Source: Xestospongia muta (taxonomy: Eukaryota > Porifera > Demospongiae > Haplosclerida > Petrosiidae). Taken from it: a stretch of DNA of 64,000 nt. Positions 1 to 18,300 of this stretch are shown here, piece by piece (the stretch's first letter is position 1; the number at the start of each line of letters is the position of its first letter). The stretch lies in contig OY848920.1 in assembly GCA_963693285.1 (NCBI GenBank), positions 9,038,182 through 9,102,181 on the forward strand, given 5' to 3'. The notes under the pieces were generated by a model, which saw nothing but the letters and a program-made list of their open reading frames with translations, was not told the DNA's origin and did no database searches. Position numbers and translations under genes: made by a program.

Positions 1-1685
1 TGGTTGTTCACTACAGAAAAGTAATCTATTATTTAAGGCCACTGATGTCCACTAGTCAGAACGTCTAGTGCTCAAAAACACCAACAAACTTATTATAAAA
101 CACTCTGAGAAGTTCTACTAAAGTATTCAGTATTTTAAAACAAACATCGTAAAGTTTGTTGGAATGATCTCCATTTAAAAGTACTAGTAATATAATTATA
201 TTATGCAAACATTTAGTAGTAATTAATACAAAACTCTTAATCAAAGAAAATATCTACAACAACTGTAGTCACACACTCACACATGCAAACTTCCCACAGA
301 CTATTAAATCATTCGTCGCTATAATAGCAGATCTAGTATTATCTTAATATTGACAGTCATCACAGTGACATTAAAATAATTGTACAGTACATCTGTCTCA
401 AAAAATACAAATCATTACAGCACCTAACAAGATTGCTATCATGCCTATAGAGTAACAAAGCTTAACAAAGCATAACAGGAATTCAAAATCACGCCGCAAT
501 TTGTATTAACACAAACATACATGTCAAAATACATGTATATCAAAACATACGCTATTATGCACATGTTATTGTGCATATACTATTAAATACAAGTTATTAT
601 GTACAAGCTCACATTGTGTTGTAGAGTAGTATATTATCTTTAGTACATGTTATCATGATGTGGTATACAGGTGTAACCTGCTTTGTACATGCATGAGTTC
701 TTAGGTGTATTCTAATGCCATAGCAACATAAGGGTACAACAGTTTTTTCTTTGTAGTATGAGGGTGGCCTAAAGAGATCAGATTATCATTGGTATTTTAC
801 TAGTAAAAAAAAACAAACAAGCTATTGTATTATTGATAAAGTTTATATAACTATTAATGACTTGTCCATACTGGAAAGATCTCTCTACTCTTAGATGTCA
901 TTCAGTAAAGCATTGTTTCCTTTAAAAACTAGGAACAAGCCTTTACTACACCTAAACTGTCCAGTCAAAGACATTAATGTAATAATACTACACCTTAAGG
1001 CCAATTTGAAACAGCTCAAGTCAAATATCTCTATGAACATGTGTTCATTACCTTAAAAATATTAAGTTTTCCAGACAGGCGACTGTTTATACTTCCTAAG
1101 TTATGATAGCTATATCATCACAAGTCATGTTACTAGGTACTCCTACATGATATAAAGCTTAGTCCAGCCTTCTCTAATAGTCAATAAAAAGAATCCATAT
1201 GCACTGCACTTAAGGGTAATCATATTAATAGGAATAAGGGGAAAATTGTCTAAGAATCTTAAAAGTGTTTTCTTGATATATATATAAGGGTTCATGTCAA
1301 CCAAGTATAAAATTTAGAAATAAAGTGTAACAATATGCAACTTGTATATGACATGTATTATGAGACTTCACTGTAAAAAAAACTTTGGTCAAGAACTAAC
1401 ATCACACTTTATATAGAGATTGAACATACACTCAGGTATCAGTATGAGACTAAACCAAGTTTCCAGTAAACAAAATACATTCCTAATACCACCATTAGAT
1501 CCACCATACAAAAGGTGAATATCTCAACCTATTAAATAATAAATCACTCAACACATAAGTCACAGACAATTTGACACAGTCAAACTATATAGCAATAAAA
1601 AAAGCTTAAGTAACACTTAATCTTTTAATAATAATACATTGACATCACTTAAGAGCGAGCTGGTGATCTGTCTCCAGTTACTAGC
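1..1685. other. AT-rich 3' flank of Runx, no gene seen
   Basis: This stretch is AT-rich sequence downstream of the last recognisable Runx exon. No long reading frame or known domain is visible on either strand. It may hold 3' UTR of the minus-strand Runx transcript. A run of about 20 TA repeats (1741-1780) sits just upstream, in transcript sense, of the proposed last exon. Confidence 0.5.
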
Positions 1686-4630
<2,945 letters not shown>

Positions 4631-4631
4631 C

Positions 4632-5200
4632 CTGATTTCAGTAGTCAGAGCTTACTAATGGTAGTTATCCTAGGTCACTGTAGTAAGTACTGATGTTTAC
4701 TAGTCTAGAGCTTACTAATGGTAGTTATCCTAGGTCACCGTAGTAAGTACTGTTGTTCACTAGTCTAGAGCTTACTAATGGTAGCTATCCTAGGTCACTG
4801 TGATAAGTACTGATGTTCACTAGTCTAGAGCTTACTAATGGTAACTATCCTAGGTCACTGTGGTAAGTACTGATGTTCACTACTCTAGAGCTTACTAATG
4901 GTAACTATCCTAGGTCACTGTGGTAAGTACTGATGTTTACTAGTCTAGAGCTTACTAATGGTAGCTATCCTAGCTCACTGTTGTAAGTACTGATGTTCAT
5001 TAGTCTAGAGCATACTAATGGTAGCTATCCTAGGTCACTGTGGTAAGTACTGATGTTCATTAGTCTAGAGCATACTAATGGTAGCTATCCTAGCTCACTG
5101 TTGTAAGTACTGATGTTCATTAGTCTAGAGCTTACTAATGGTAGCTATCCTAGGTCACTGTGGTAAGCACTGATGGTAGTTATCATAGGTCATTCTAGTA
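4632..5200 (+). repeat. 60-bp tandem satellite, about 9 copies
   Basis: A 60-bp unit is repeated head to tail with a few substitutions per copy. Each unit contains CTAGAGCTTACTAATGG, TATCCTAGGTCACTG and GGTAAGTACTGATG. In this orientation each unit holds a branch-point-like TTACTAAT, an acceptor-like TATCCTAG and a donor-like GGTAAGTA. It ends about 100 bp before the SUPT3H start codon. The same unit occurs inverted at 5941-6470 and, in two copies, at 9000-9120. Confidence 0.95.
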
Positions 5201-5296
5201 ATATTAATATTAATTTTATCAGTTCGTTGTTATTCATACCTGTTTTATTGTTTGTTATTAATTTATTTCTTATTTTGTTAGACTGTTGTCTTTGTT

Positions 5297-6915
5297 ATGA
5301 GTACAAGTCATGAAAGTGCCGTGGGAGGAGGAGGGGGAGGAGGAGGACCCATTGGAATGTTCCAATCCGAAATCACCAGCATGATGTGAGCAGCATGAGT
5401 ATATCAAAAATATTTTTATCGAAAATGGATGGGTCATTGAATAGATGGATGTATAATTGACAAAGCAAAAGATGGTGAAATTATTGGATAGGTGTTAGAA
5501 TGGATGGACAGAGAGATTAATGGATGGATAAATATGTACACGTAATTGATGAATGGACGGATGTATTAGGTGAATAGAATAATGGATGGATGTATAGAAA
5601 AGTAGTTAATTATATCTAATGATGCGTAATCCACACTTCTCTTCTCTTATAATTCATTTAGTAATATAATATTATAATAATTATATCTTGTGCATTATTG
5701 GACACCCATACATATATATATTTAAGTATATGCAGAGGTGTTATGTTACATGTAGGTACAACCCATAGTCTGAACATGTAACATGTGTGTATGTACAATG
5801 TGTATTGTTAACATGTTCTAATCTAATTAGATTGGTGTACACAACTACCATAGTAATTACTGGAATATAATAGTGACTGGTTAAATACTCTATTGTTTGA
5901 TTGAGTAAACAACAGTATATATTTTATCACAGGTGTTCAATTAATGACCTATGATAGCTACCATTAGTAAGCTCTAAACAAGTGAACATCAGTACTTACC
6001 ACAGTGACCTAGGATAGCTACCATTAGTAAGCTCTAGACTAGTGAACATCAGTACTTACCACAGTGACCTAGGATAGCTACCATTAATAAGCTCTAGACT
6101 AGTAAACATCAGTACTTACCACAGTGACCTAGGATAGCTACCATTAGTAAGCTCTAGACTAGTGAACATCAGTACTTACCACAGTGACCTAGGATAGCTA
6201 CCATTAGTAAGCTCTAGACTAGTAAACATCAGTACTTACCACAGTGACCTAGGATAGCTACCATTAGTAAGCTCTAGACTAGTGAACATCAGTACTTACC
6301 ACAGTGATCTAGGATAGCTACCATTAGTAAGCTCTAGACTAGTGAACATCAGTACTTACCACAGTGACCTAGGATAGCTACCATTAGTAAGCTCTAGACT
6401 AGTGAACATCAGTACTTACTACAGTGACCTACGATAGCTACCATTAGTAACCTCTAAACTAATGAACCTGTCTAGACCACTGCTAAGTACATATGTGTGA
6501 TATTGGACCAGCATTATTAATAATATGATTATATTAGTACTCTCTATACTAACGAGTATTAATAAATTTTTAAAATAACTTAATGATTAGTACATCAAAT
6601 AGCCTTCATCTCTGTCATTGTTAGGTACACTTTTGGAGATGTCAAACCATGTAACTTGGAAACAGCTGCTCTCATTGAACATATCACACATCAACAGATT
6701 GTGGAAATGGTTAGAATGAGAAGAGGGAAATATTCAGATACATGTACATAATCCTCATACCCAAACATTCAGGAGAGGAATGGGTATGAGACTAACTGAT
6801 ACATGTTCTTTCTGTGTAATTTTAGATCCAGCAAACATCACAAGTAACTGTTTTAAGAGGCGGAAAATCAATGAGTATATCTGATGTTTTGTTTCTTTTC
6901 AGAAAAGATAAGGTA

Positions 6916-6947
<32 letters not shown>

Positions 6948-9900
6948 TGCTATTTATCTCACCCTTTTATCTAGTTTATTATTTTGGGAATGTACCATAT
7001 ACATGTGTTCTCTGATGTACATGTAAAGATATATATACATGTACATGTACTTATACATGTATACGTAAATGTACATGTATAATTACATGTTCTTGTACAT
7101 TTTCCCAATAAGGAATTTGTTGAAACGTTTTGTTAAAAGGAGTGATTAATTATGGCCATAATCTGTTTAATAATATAACTATCCATAAACACTTTGTCTA
7201 TTAATGGCTCATTTAGCTTGATGTATATTAACTCTGAGATATAAAGAATTTCGGCAGTTTTATTACTGGTCTACTAGGTGTCCAGAATAGATGACAGCTG
7301 GTATGTCACATAGTGATGCATTCAATTGGAATGTCAATCTGAGCATAAAACTGTCCTGCTGACATAAGAGATGTCCTTATTATAGAGGTCAATTCATATG
7401 CCTATAATGGGACTATAAGTGACTGATCTCATAGATATGTCCATAATACAGACTATATAGGTTTAAATATAGTTAGTTATGATTTAAAGATATGACTTTG
7501 TTTATGTTTATAAGTGTCCACTACAAGCTAATATTAATTTTAGATGCACCTGCTCAATTCTAATGCAGATATGATAATATACTGGCATTTATAATAAGTA
7601 CATGAGTATAGTATTATAAATAGTTTACAATAACTTTACTGGTACAATTATGCCATCCAATATTGGCTTCAGAGCCAGGTATAATTAATTGGTTACATAA
7701 CTATTCAGAACACCTTGTAACTAATAAAACTGTCCAGATTGTAAGAGGTATGTCCTTAGTTCAGCTGTCCATATCAACAAGTCGTATGAATAGCATATCC
7801 CACTGTCTAATAAAAGGATGATATCCTTACATTTGGCAGCTGTGATATCAGTTACCTGTTCATTGTATATGAGGAATCAGAGTGAACACAAATACAAGAA
7901 ATGTTTATTAATATAGGTAAACTATACTAGTCTATAGGAGGAGATTTATATCATGTTTCTCTTAACTTGCCCAATATGTAGATGATTTAGCAATACCACT
8001 TCCTGGATACTCAATGTAAACTAGTCTTCATGTCTTGCCTTCACTTTCAATGCATCCTTACATCTGCCTTGTACTAGTATTCATAATAAATACAATAATA
8101 TACATGTACATATACACCTTATACATATACATGTACATATACACCTTATATATGTACATATACACCTTATACATGTACATATACACCTTATACATATGCA
8201 TGTACATATATACCTTATACATATGTACATATACACCTTATACATGTACATATACACCTTATACATATACATGTACATATACACCTTATACATATACATG
8301 TACATACACACCTTATACATATACATGTACATACACACCTTATACATATACATGTACATATACACCTTATACATATACATGTACATATACACCTTATACA
8401 TATACATGTACATACACACCTTATACATATACATGTACATATACACCTTATACATATACATGTCATATACACCTTATATATATGTACATATACACCTTAT
8501 ACATGTACATATACACCTTATATATGTACATATACACCTTATATGTAACTTATACCTGTATATAAATCAGGTACATGCTTTCTGTCTCTATACTGAAACT
8601 TCTAGTTTCTATATTCATGACACTTATCTAGTCACCTGCAAAGTATATTGCTCACCTCTATATTGAGAACACCTCTATATTTTAATAGTCTCAAAGTATT
8701 TCATATAGAGTCCACTGGATAGTCACAAGTAGTGAACTTCTCATGAGAGAACTTTAAATTTCCTATACTGCTACACAACTTCTATATTGTGGATACCTCT
8801 ATACTAAGAATATTCTACACTGTTCTAACATGAAATAGATCACAACTGTATTATGCAAGAGTCTCCTTTACTATAGATCTAAATATTTAAACTCTCTGAT
8901 ACTAGTATTATGTCAAGGTATTTATCTTGGAATATGATAATACTTGGATACTCATGGTTTATGCTGACAAACATTAGTGCTAGTTTTCACAGCAAACAAG
9001 GATAGCTACCATTAGTATGCTCTAGACTAGTGAACATCAGTACTTACCACAGTGACCTAGGATAGCTACCATTAGTAAGCTCTAGACTAATGAACATCAC
9101 TACCTACCACAGTGACCTACGATATTTTACAATAGTATTTGAATAAGTTTCCATTACTCAGAAGTCTTTGTCACTGGTATCAATTGTCTTGGAGTAAAAT
9201 GAAACCATGTAGGACAAACAGAATCTGTTCTATCATGTTACCTTGTTATTGTGAAGTCTTAGTAAGAATAATAACTGAAAACTTAAAAGTTATACATAAT
9301 GATTTAATTACTTTGTAGTGTCATAATTAGGTCAAACTAATAAATGAAGGGGATGGATGAATGAATAGATGGATGGATGGATGAATGGATAGATGGATGG
9401 ATGGATGGAGGAATGGATGGATGGATGAATGAATGAATGGATGGATGGATGAATGAATGAATGGATGGATGGATGGATGGATGAATGGATGGATGGACAT
9501 ATTAATTGGATAGATGTATTAAATGGATACATGACTAAATGGACAGATATATGAACACTAGTGTGGACATCACATGTTGTAAGGGTAAGTTATGGGTTGT
9601 CTTCCCAAACACCTTTCCTTTCAATATCATTAAATTAACTTATTATTAAGAATTAATAAAGGCTTTAATAAATGATTAAATGATAATTAGAAAACAAATA
9701 CCACATAAGATGAATGACTAAAAAATACATGTACCTGTAAACATGTATACATGTACACATGTATTTGTGTACATGTATACATGTTTACAGATACATGTAT
9801 ACATGTACACATGTATACGTGTACATGTATACATGTACATGTATACATGTTTACAGGTACATGTATACATGTACACATGTATACGTGTACATGTATACAT

Positions 9901-12900
9901 GTGTATGTATACATGTAACACACAGCAGTACCTTTTGTAGCTATGATAATGACAAGACAAATGATTAATACAGTATTGTTAGTGCTGTATTATATATATG
10001 TATATTTATTTATTTATATTTATATGTACATATATATAACAAAACTTTTTGTGGTTATAATAATTTGTTTTGATGAGAATTATGGCTATGTTCAGTTATT
10101 TTTCAATCTTTTTTGGAGTTTCCAAACAGTTGGTCAGTGTTTATGATATGGGTATATCAGAGCCTGTAGAACTGGTCAGTGTGTCTCGTCTCGTGAGTTT
10201 ATCTTCTCATCGTAAACTTAGTAATGAAGCTAGCATGATGTTAAAACAAAATCGTCCATCTGTTTTGTGTGCAGTGTTGTTTACAGTCAAACTCCAGACC
10301 ACCCGCCTCATGAGTTTATCTTCTCATCGTACAGTTAGTAACCAAGCTAGCATGATGTTAGAACAAAATCATCCATCTGTTTTGTGTGCAGTGTTGTTTG
10401 CAGTCAAACTCCAGAAAACACTTAGTGGGTGTATCTGTTATTAAGAAATGTTCTTAAGTTAGAAGACAAATTACAATAATAATATTGTATTTATTTTATA
10501 TTGGAACTACAACAACTAAATATAATACTGCCTGTATTAATTGTATCTATCAATTCATTATGTTTAGTAGAATATCTCATAAAGAACACTCACTATATAT
10601 TGGGGTATCCTCTATATACAGAACAATGAGTGTATTATACAACCTCTATATTGAGGACACTTGTTCTAGTCCCATACTAATACTTTAGTGTGTTATTTAA
10701 TCTCTAATGCAACCTCTATATTGAGGACACTTGTTCTAGTCCCATACTAATACTTTAGTGTATTATACAACCTCTATATTGAAGACACTTGTTCTAGTCC
10801 CATACTAATACTTTAGTGTATTATACAACCTCTATATTGAGGACACTTGTTCTAGTCCCATACTAATACTTTAGTGTATTATACAACCTCTATATTGACG
10901 ACACTTGTTCTAGTCCCATACTAATACTTTAGTGTATTATACAACCTCTATATTGAGGACACTTGTACTAGTCCCATACTAATACTTTAGTGTATTATAC
11001 AACCTCTATATTGAGGACACTTGTTCTAGTCCCATACTAATACTTTAGTGTATTATACAACCTCTATATTGAGGACACTTGTTCTAGTCCCATACTAATA
11101 CTTTAGTGTATTATACAACCTCTATATTGAGGACACTTGTACTAGTCCCATACTAATACTTTAATGTATTGTAGTTTTCTATAGTGGACACTTAGGAACC
11201 TTGGAAATTATGCACATCCTCAGTAAGGGGTTAAAAATGCACTTAGTATTAACATGAGACTACATAGAACACATGTATAGAGTGTCCTCTATGAGTGTTA
11301 TAAATTTCAATGCAGAGTACATGTCTATTTTCTTTCTTTCTATTAAAGCAAAAATTGAAACAGATTGTTCACCATCTCCAGTTGAAGGAAATCATACAAC
11401 GAACAAGATCACAGAGTAGATCTGAAGAAGAAGACTCATCAGAATATGGTAGTAATGAATGGATGGGTGAATGAATGAATGGATAAATGGACAAGCAATC
11501 AATCCATTGTTTTGTGGTTACAGACTCAATTCCAGGTATTGGCAGTGATAGCAAAAAACAAAAATTCGCTCTCGACTTTCTATCAGAGTCAGATCAAAAA
11601 GGTATAACAAATTGACTGACATTGTAGTCATAAACAATAGTAAATGGATTTATAAATTAGAAAATGGACATATAAAATAAACAAATGGACAGAAAATTAG
11701 TATTAATGGATACATTAATCAATATATTATTTACTGTAATTAGTTGACACATGCATGCATGTAAACAGCACTGTTACTATGACAACATAAAGGCTACAGA
11801 CAAGCCACACACCTTCCCATCTAATTGGCGTTCACATCGCAAATGAGGGTTAAACCACAATGCATTCAATATGACCATATGTCACAAACCACACCAGTAG
11901 TAATATAATGCATTATATCATTGCTCTAATGGTCAGTACACCTGGTGGTGGCTTTAGTCTGTGGTCTGCTATGGAGACACCCTACATATTTTGAAAATAT
12001 ATAATAAATATCTAATGAGTACATCTGTAATTTAGAACAAGTAATGTGCACCCATATAGTATATACCATACATTGCTTCCAACAACATACACACATGTAA
12101 ATATGCACACTTACCAATACAGTTGTTGATATTATTAATAATTACGATGTAATAATGATGTCATGTACATGTTTACATTGTACATGTGGTCCTCCTAATA
12201 GACTGTCTCTGTACTGTGTTATTATATCGTGTTTCCATGGTTACAGATATTATGAATGAAGATGATATTGATCCAATACATCAACAACGTCAAGAAGTTT
12301 GTATTTATGAAATATGATTATTTACTAATTTACTAATATGTGTGTTTGTTTGTTTGTTTGTATGTAGAGACTGGATTCCCAAACTAAGTCAATGAATCTA
12401 GCTCAATATGAAGAGTTTGCTGAGATGAGACGAGTGAACTTCAGTATGTTTGTCTATGGATAGCTTGATGGATAGATGGATGGATGGATAGATTGATGGA
12501 TGGATAGATTGATGGATGGATTGATGGATGGATAGATTAATGGATAGATTGATGGATGGATGGATTGATGGATAGATAAATGGATGGATGGATAAATAGA
12601 TGGATGGATAGATTGATGGATAGATTGATGGATAGATTGATGGATGGATAAATGGATAGATGGATAAACAAACAAACAGAGGAAATGATCATTGAACAAA
12701 GACAAGAGAAAAAACAAACAGCAACTTTATCTGTCTCTCTGATCATTCATCCATTAACTGTCTATCTGTCCATTCATCACCTATCCATCATCCATTCATC
12801 TATTTATCCAGATAAGAACACAACAAAGTTTAAAGAGTGGCTGGATATACCTAAACTTATTCCATCTTACAAACCAAGTCAAGGAGTCATTGAGCTGTTT

Positions 12901-13542
12901 GGATATCTTGCTTATGAAACTGTACAAGAGGTCAGTGTATGGACTAATAAATATACCAATGGATGCATAAACTAATTAATGGACACATGGATAAAACAAA
13001 TGGATATATAAATTATTGTATGGATGCATACTTGTCCCAAACCAGATTGTCGAGTTAGCTCTCCTGGTTAAACAAGACCAAGAACCTAAAATGCAAGATT
13101 CAACAAGTATCATAACACCTCTTACTAGTGCCACGCCCATTCCATATGGTGCCACACCCACTTTTGTTACAACACCAGTATGTACTTCAAGTATGACTGG
13201 TGGAGGTACTTCCTCTCCAGGATCACCAAAAAGTCCATTATCAGCCTCGCCCACTCATTTAATTATAAAACCCAAGCCACGAAAAAGGGGACGACCATCA
13301 AAAGTAAGAATTTAATGGATGCATAGATATTTAAAATGGATCAACATAAAGTGGAATTTGAATTGGTACATATTTCTTTCTAGAGTTCTCATTCTTCAGT
13401 CAGTGAACTAACTCCACCTACTGCCACACCCACAGCTATCCAACCAGCCCACATACATGAGGTGATGAGACGTTGTACTATGACTCCTGTAGGACCACAC
13501 CTACCTTTAACAGTAAGAGTAAAACCCTATCATTATAAATAA
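5297..13542 (+). CDS. SUPT3H: SUPT3H (SAGA complex histone-fold subunit), ten exons
   Basis: This is the Spt3-type subunit of SAGA, a nuclear transcription co-activator; its N-terminal histone fold resembles TAF13. Exons: 5297-5385, 6625-6709, 6826-6912, 11349-11448, 11524-11601, 12247-12296, 12368-12443, 12812-12930, 13046-13303 and 13384-13542. They join in frame at GT..AG sites to give 366 residues. Family landmarks are [76 protein letters not shown] and the C-terminal [12 protein letters not shown]. The start is followed by a Gly-rich run. An AT-hook core, [10 protein letters not shown], lies in the loop of exon 9. Intron 3 is 4.4 kb and packed with minisatellites. Identification is firm; the exact edges of the short exons 6 and 7 are less certain. 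Confidence 0.93.
5941..6470 (-). repeat. Inverted 60-bp satellite in SUPT3H intron 1, about 9 copies
   Basis: This is the same 60-bp unit as at 4632-5200 but in reverse orientation, so plus-strand units read ACCTAGGATAGCTACCATTA. The copies are very similar to one another. With the first array it forms two inverted arms of about 540 bp around SUPT3H exon 1. Confidence 0.95.
6917..6946. repeat. TG microsatellite
   Basis: A run of about 15 TG repeats begins a few bases after the SUPT3H exon 3 donor. Confidence 0.9.
8100..8550. repeat. Minisatellite of TACATGTACATATACACCTTA type
   Basis: Units of about 21-27 bp made of ACATGTACATATACACC and TTATACAT segments are repeated about 18 times in SUPT3H intron 3. 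Open frames rich in Tyr/Thr/Ile cross it in both directions; they are by-products of a repeat whose period is a multiple of three and are not called as genes. Confidence 0.93.
9000..9125 (-). repeat. Two more 60-bp satellite units
   Basis: Two units of the 60-bp satellite stand alone in SUPT3H intron 3, in the same orientation as the 5941-6470 array. Confidence 0.92.
9345..9535. repeat. GGAT/GAAT tetranucleotide repeat
   Basis: Imperfect GGATGGAT and GAATGAAT repeats in SUPT3H intron 3. Confidence 0.9.
9722..9920. repeat. TACATGTATACATG palindromic repeat
   Basis: Alternating ACATGTATACATGT segments are repeated over about 200 bp. Each segment is self-complementary, so the block could fold into many small hairpins. 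Confidence 0.9.
10187..10425 (+). repeat. Direct duplication of about 117 bp in SUPT3H intron 3
   Basis: Two adjacent copies share GAGTTTATCTTCTCATCGTA, GCTAGCATGATGTTA and CATCTGTTTTGTGTGCAG with scattered substitutions. A 124-codon frame runs through both copies (10070-10444) but matches nothing I know. It lies inside the intron, so I treat it as a non-coding repeat. Confidence 0.7.
10565..11165. repeat. 58-bp minisatellite, about 9 copies
   Basis: The unit contains CAACCTCTATATTGAGGACA, CTTGTTCTAGTCCCATACTA and TACTTTAGTGTATTATA. Period is about 58 bp with very high identity from unit to unit. It sits at the 3' end of SUPT3H intron 3. Confidence 0.93.
12460..12662. repeat. GGATGGATAGATT minisatellite in SUPT3H intron 7
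   Basis: Imperfect repeats of GATGGATGGATAGATT fill most of the intron between exons 7 and 8. Confidence 0.9.
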
Positions 13543-14098
13543 TTTATATTATCTTTTATCCTTTTTAGTCTCATTTTATTAAACCAAGTTTCATCAATCG
13601 CACAATTTGTTTATAAGATAACATATAAATGTATATTTATATGGTTATTTCAATTATTAAGGTGCTTACAATCTTGTAGAAACTTGTTAAAAATTGGAAG
13701 TAAAATAGTTTATTTATACGTGAAATGTCTAACTGATAATGTTCTAAATTCAGAAATGAATTTAGAGATAAAAATCTAACTAGTACATTTAAAATTCAAG
13801 AAAAAAGTCCTAATTTGAATTCAAATTTTGTTTTAAACAATAATCTTACCACAACCATCCAAGAAACTTTATTTCTGGATTGTTTAGCATCATACGTGTT
13901 TAAAACAAAATTTGAAACAGTCACATGTGTAAGTCATCCAAAATGGAATTGTGACATTAATATTATCACTTTTTATTGTAACATTATTTGAATATCTGAA
14001 ATACAGATTCCAGTTAATAAACGTTATTAAAAAATGAGTATATATTTGATAAACACCATTCTATATAAATACATTCTATATTAGTTTTAAAAGATATA
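13543..14098. other. Tail-to-tail spacer, SUPT3H / MGME1
   Basis: AT-rich non-coding sequence between the two stop codons. It presumably contains both 3' UTRs and poly(A) signals. No further gene is seen. Confidence 0.6.
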
Positions 14099-17447
<3,349 letters not shown>

Positions 17448-17644
17448 TGTTATATCACTCAGTAATGAGCTGATACAACACCACTGCTCAGTTCTGACAG
17501 CAGTCTCTCCCTCCCTCCCTTTCTTATATACAAATCAAGTTACTAAAGGGTTAATTATTCAGTCGCTTATCGCAGCTCAGTATACTTATCCGTGTTATTT
17601 CCGTTCATCTTAACAACCAGGGTAGCAACGCTTTTAGTTCCATT
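17448..17644. promoter_or_regulatory. Bidirectional promoter region, MGME1 / DNAJB13-like
   Basis: Only 197 bp separate the two divergent start codons, so both 5' UTRs and core promoters must fit here or overlap the genes. It is less AT-rich than the surroundings and includes a CCCTCCCTCCCT stretch. No TATA box is assigned. Confidence 0.55.
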
Positions 17645-18226
17645 ATGGGAAAGGACTATTATGTTATTTTAGGTATCACAAGAAATGCTTCGTTAGCTGA
17701 TGTACAAAAGGCGTAAGTTCCTGATAACGAAGAAAAGTTGAAAATGATTTCATCCTTTACCTTTGTAGATATCGTAAGTTAGCACTCAAATATCATCCTG
17801 ACCGCAATAAGGATCCTGGAGCTACAGAAAAATCACAAGAAATAGCAGAAGCTTATGATGTATTGTGTAATGGTAAGTAATGTCTTATTATTTTGTGGTA
17901 TCTCATGTCTATGTTCATTAATAGCATCTAGAAAAGCTATTTATGACAAGTTTGGAGAAGAAGGTTTGAAAAGAGGTGTCCCTGATGCTGAAGGAGGTAC
18001 TGATCTGAATTAGTTAATACATGAATGGATGGATAAATAGATGAATGGATTAATAAATAGATTATTGGATGATATGATGTTCAATTCTATTGTTTGATAT
18101 TTACAATAGAATTCTCAGAGGGTTACACTTTTCATGGTGACGTCAATAAAGTTTTTAAGGAGTTCTTTGGTGAAAATAACCCTTTTGCAGGTTTGTCACC
18201 ATTGATTCTGTGTGAACTCCTGATAT

Positions 18227-18300
<74 letters not shown>

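Noticed and set aside
8035..8666. Long Tyr/Thr/Ile-rich frames on both strands
   Set aside because: They follow from a minisatellite with a period that is a multiple of three, inside a SUPT3H intron.
10070..10444. 124-codon plus-strand frame in SUPT3H intron 3
   Set aside because: It spans a direct 117-bp duplication, has no known domain and no sign of its own promoter or splice sites. Kept as a repeat only.
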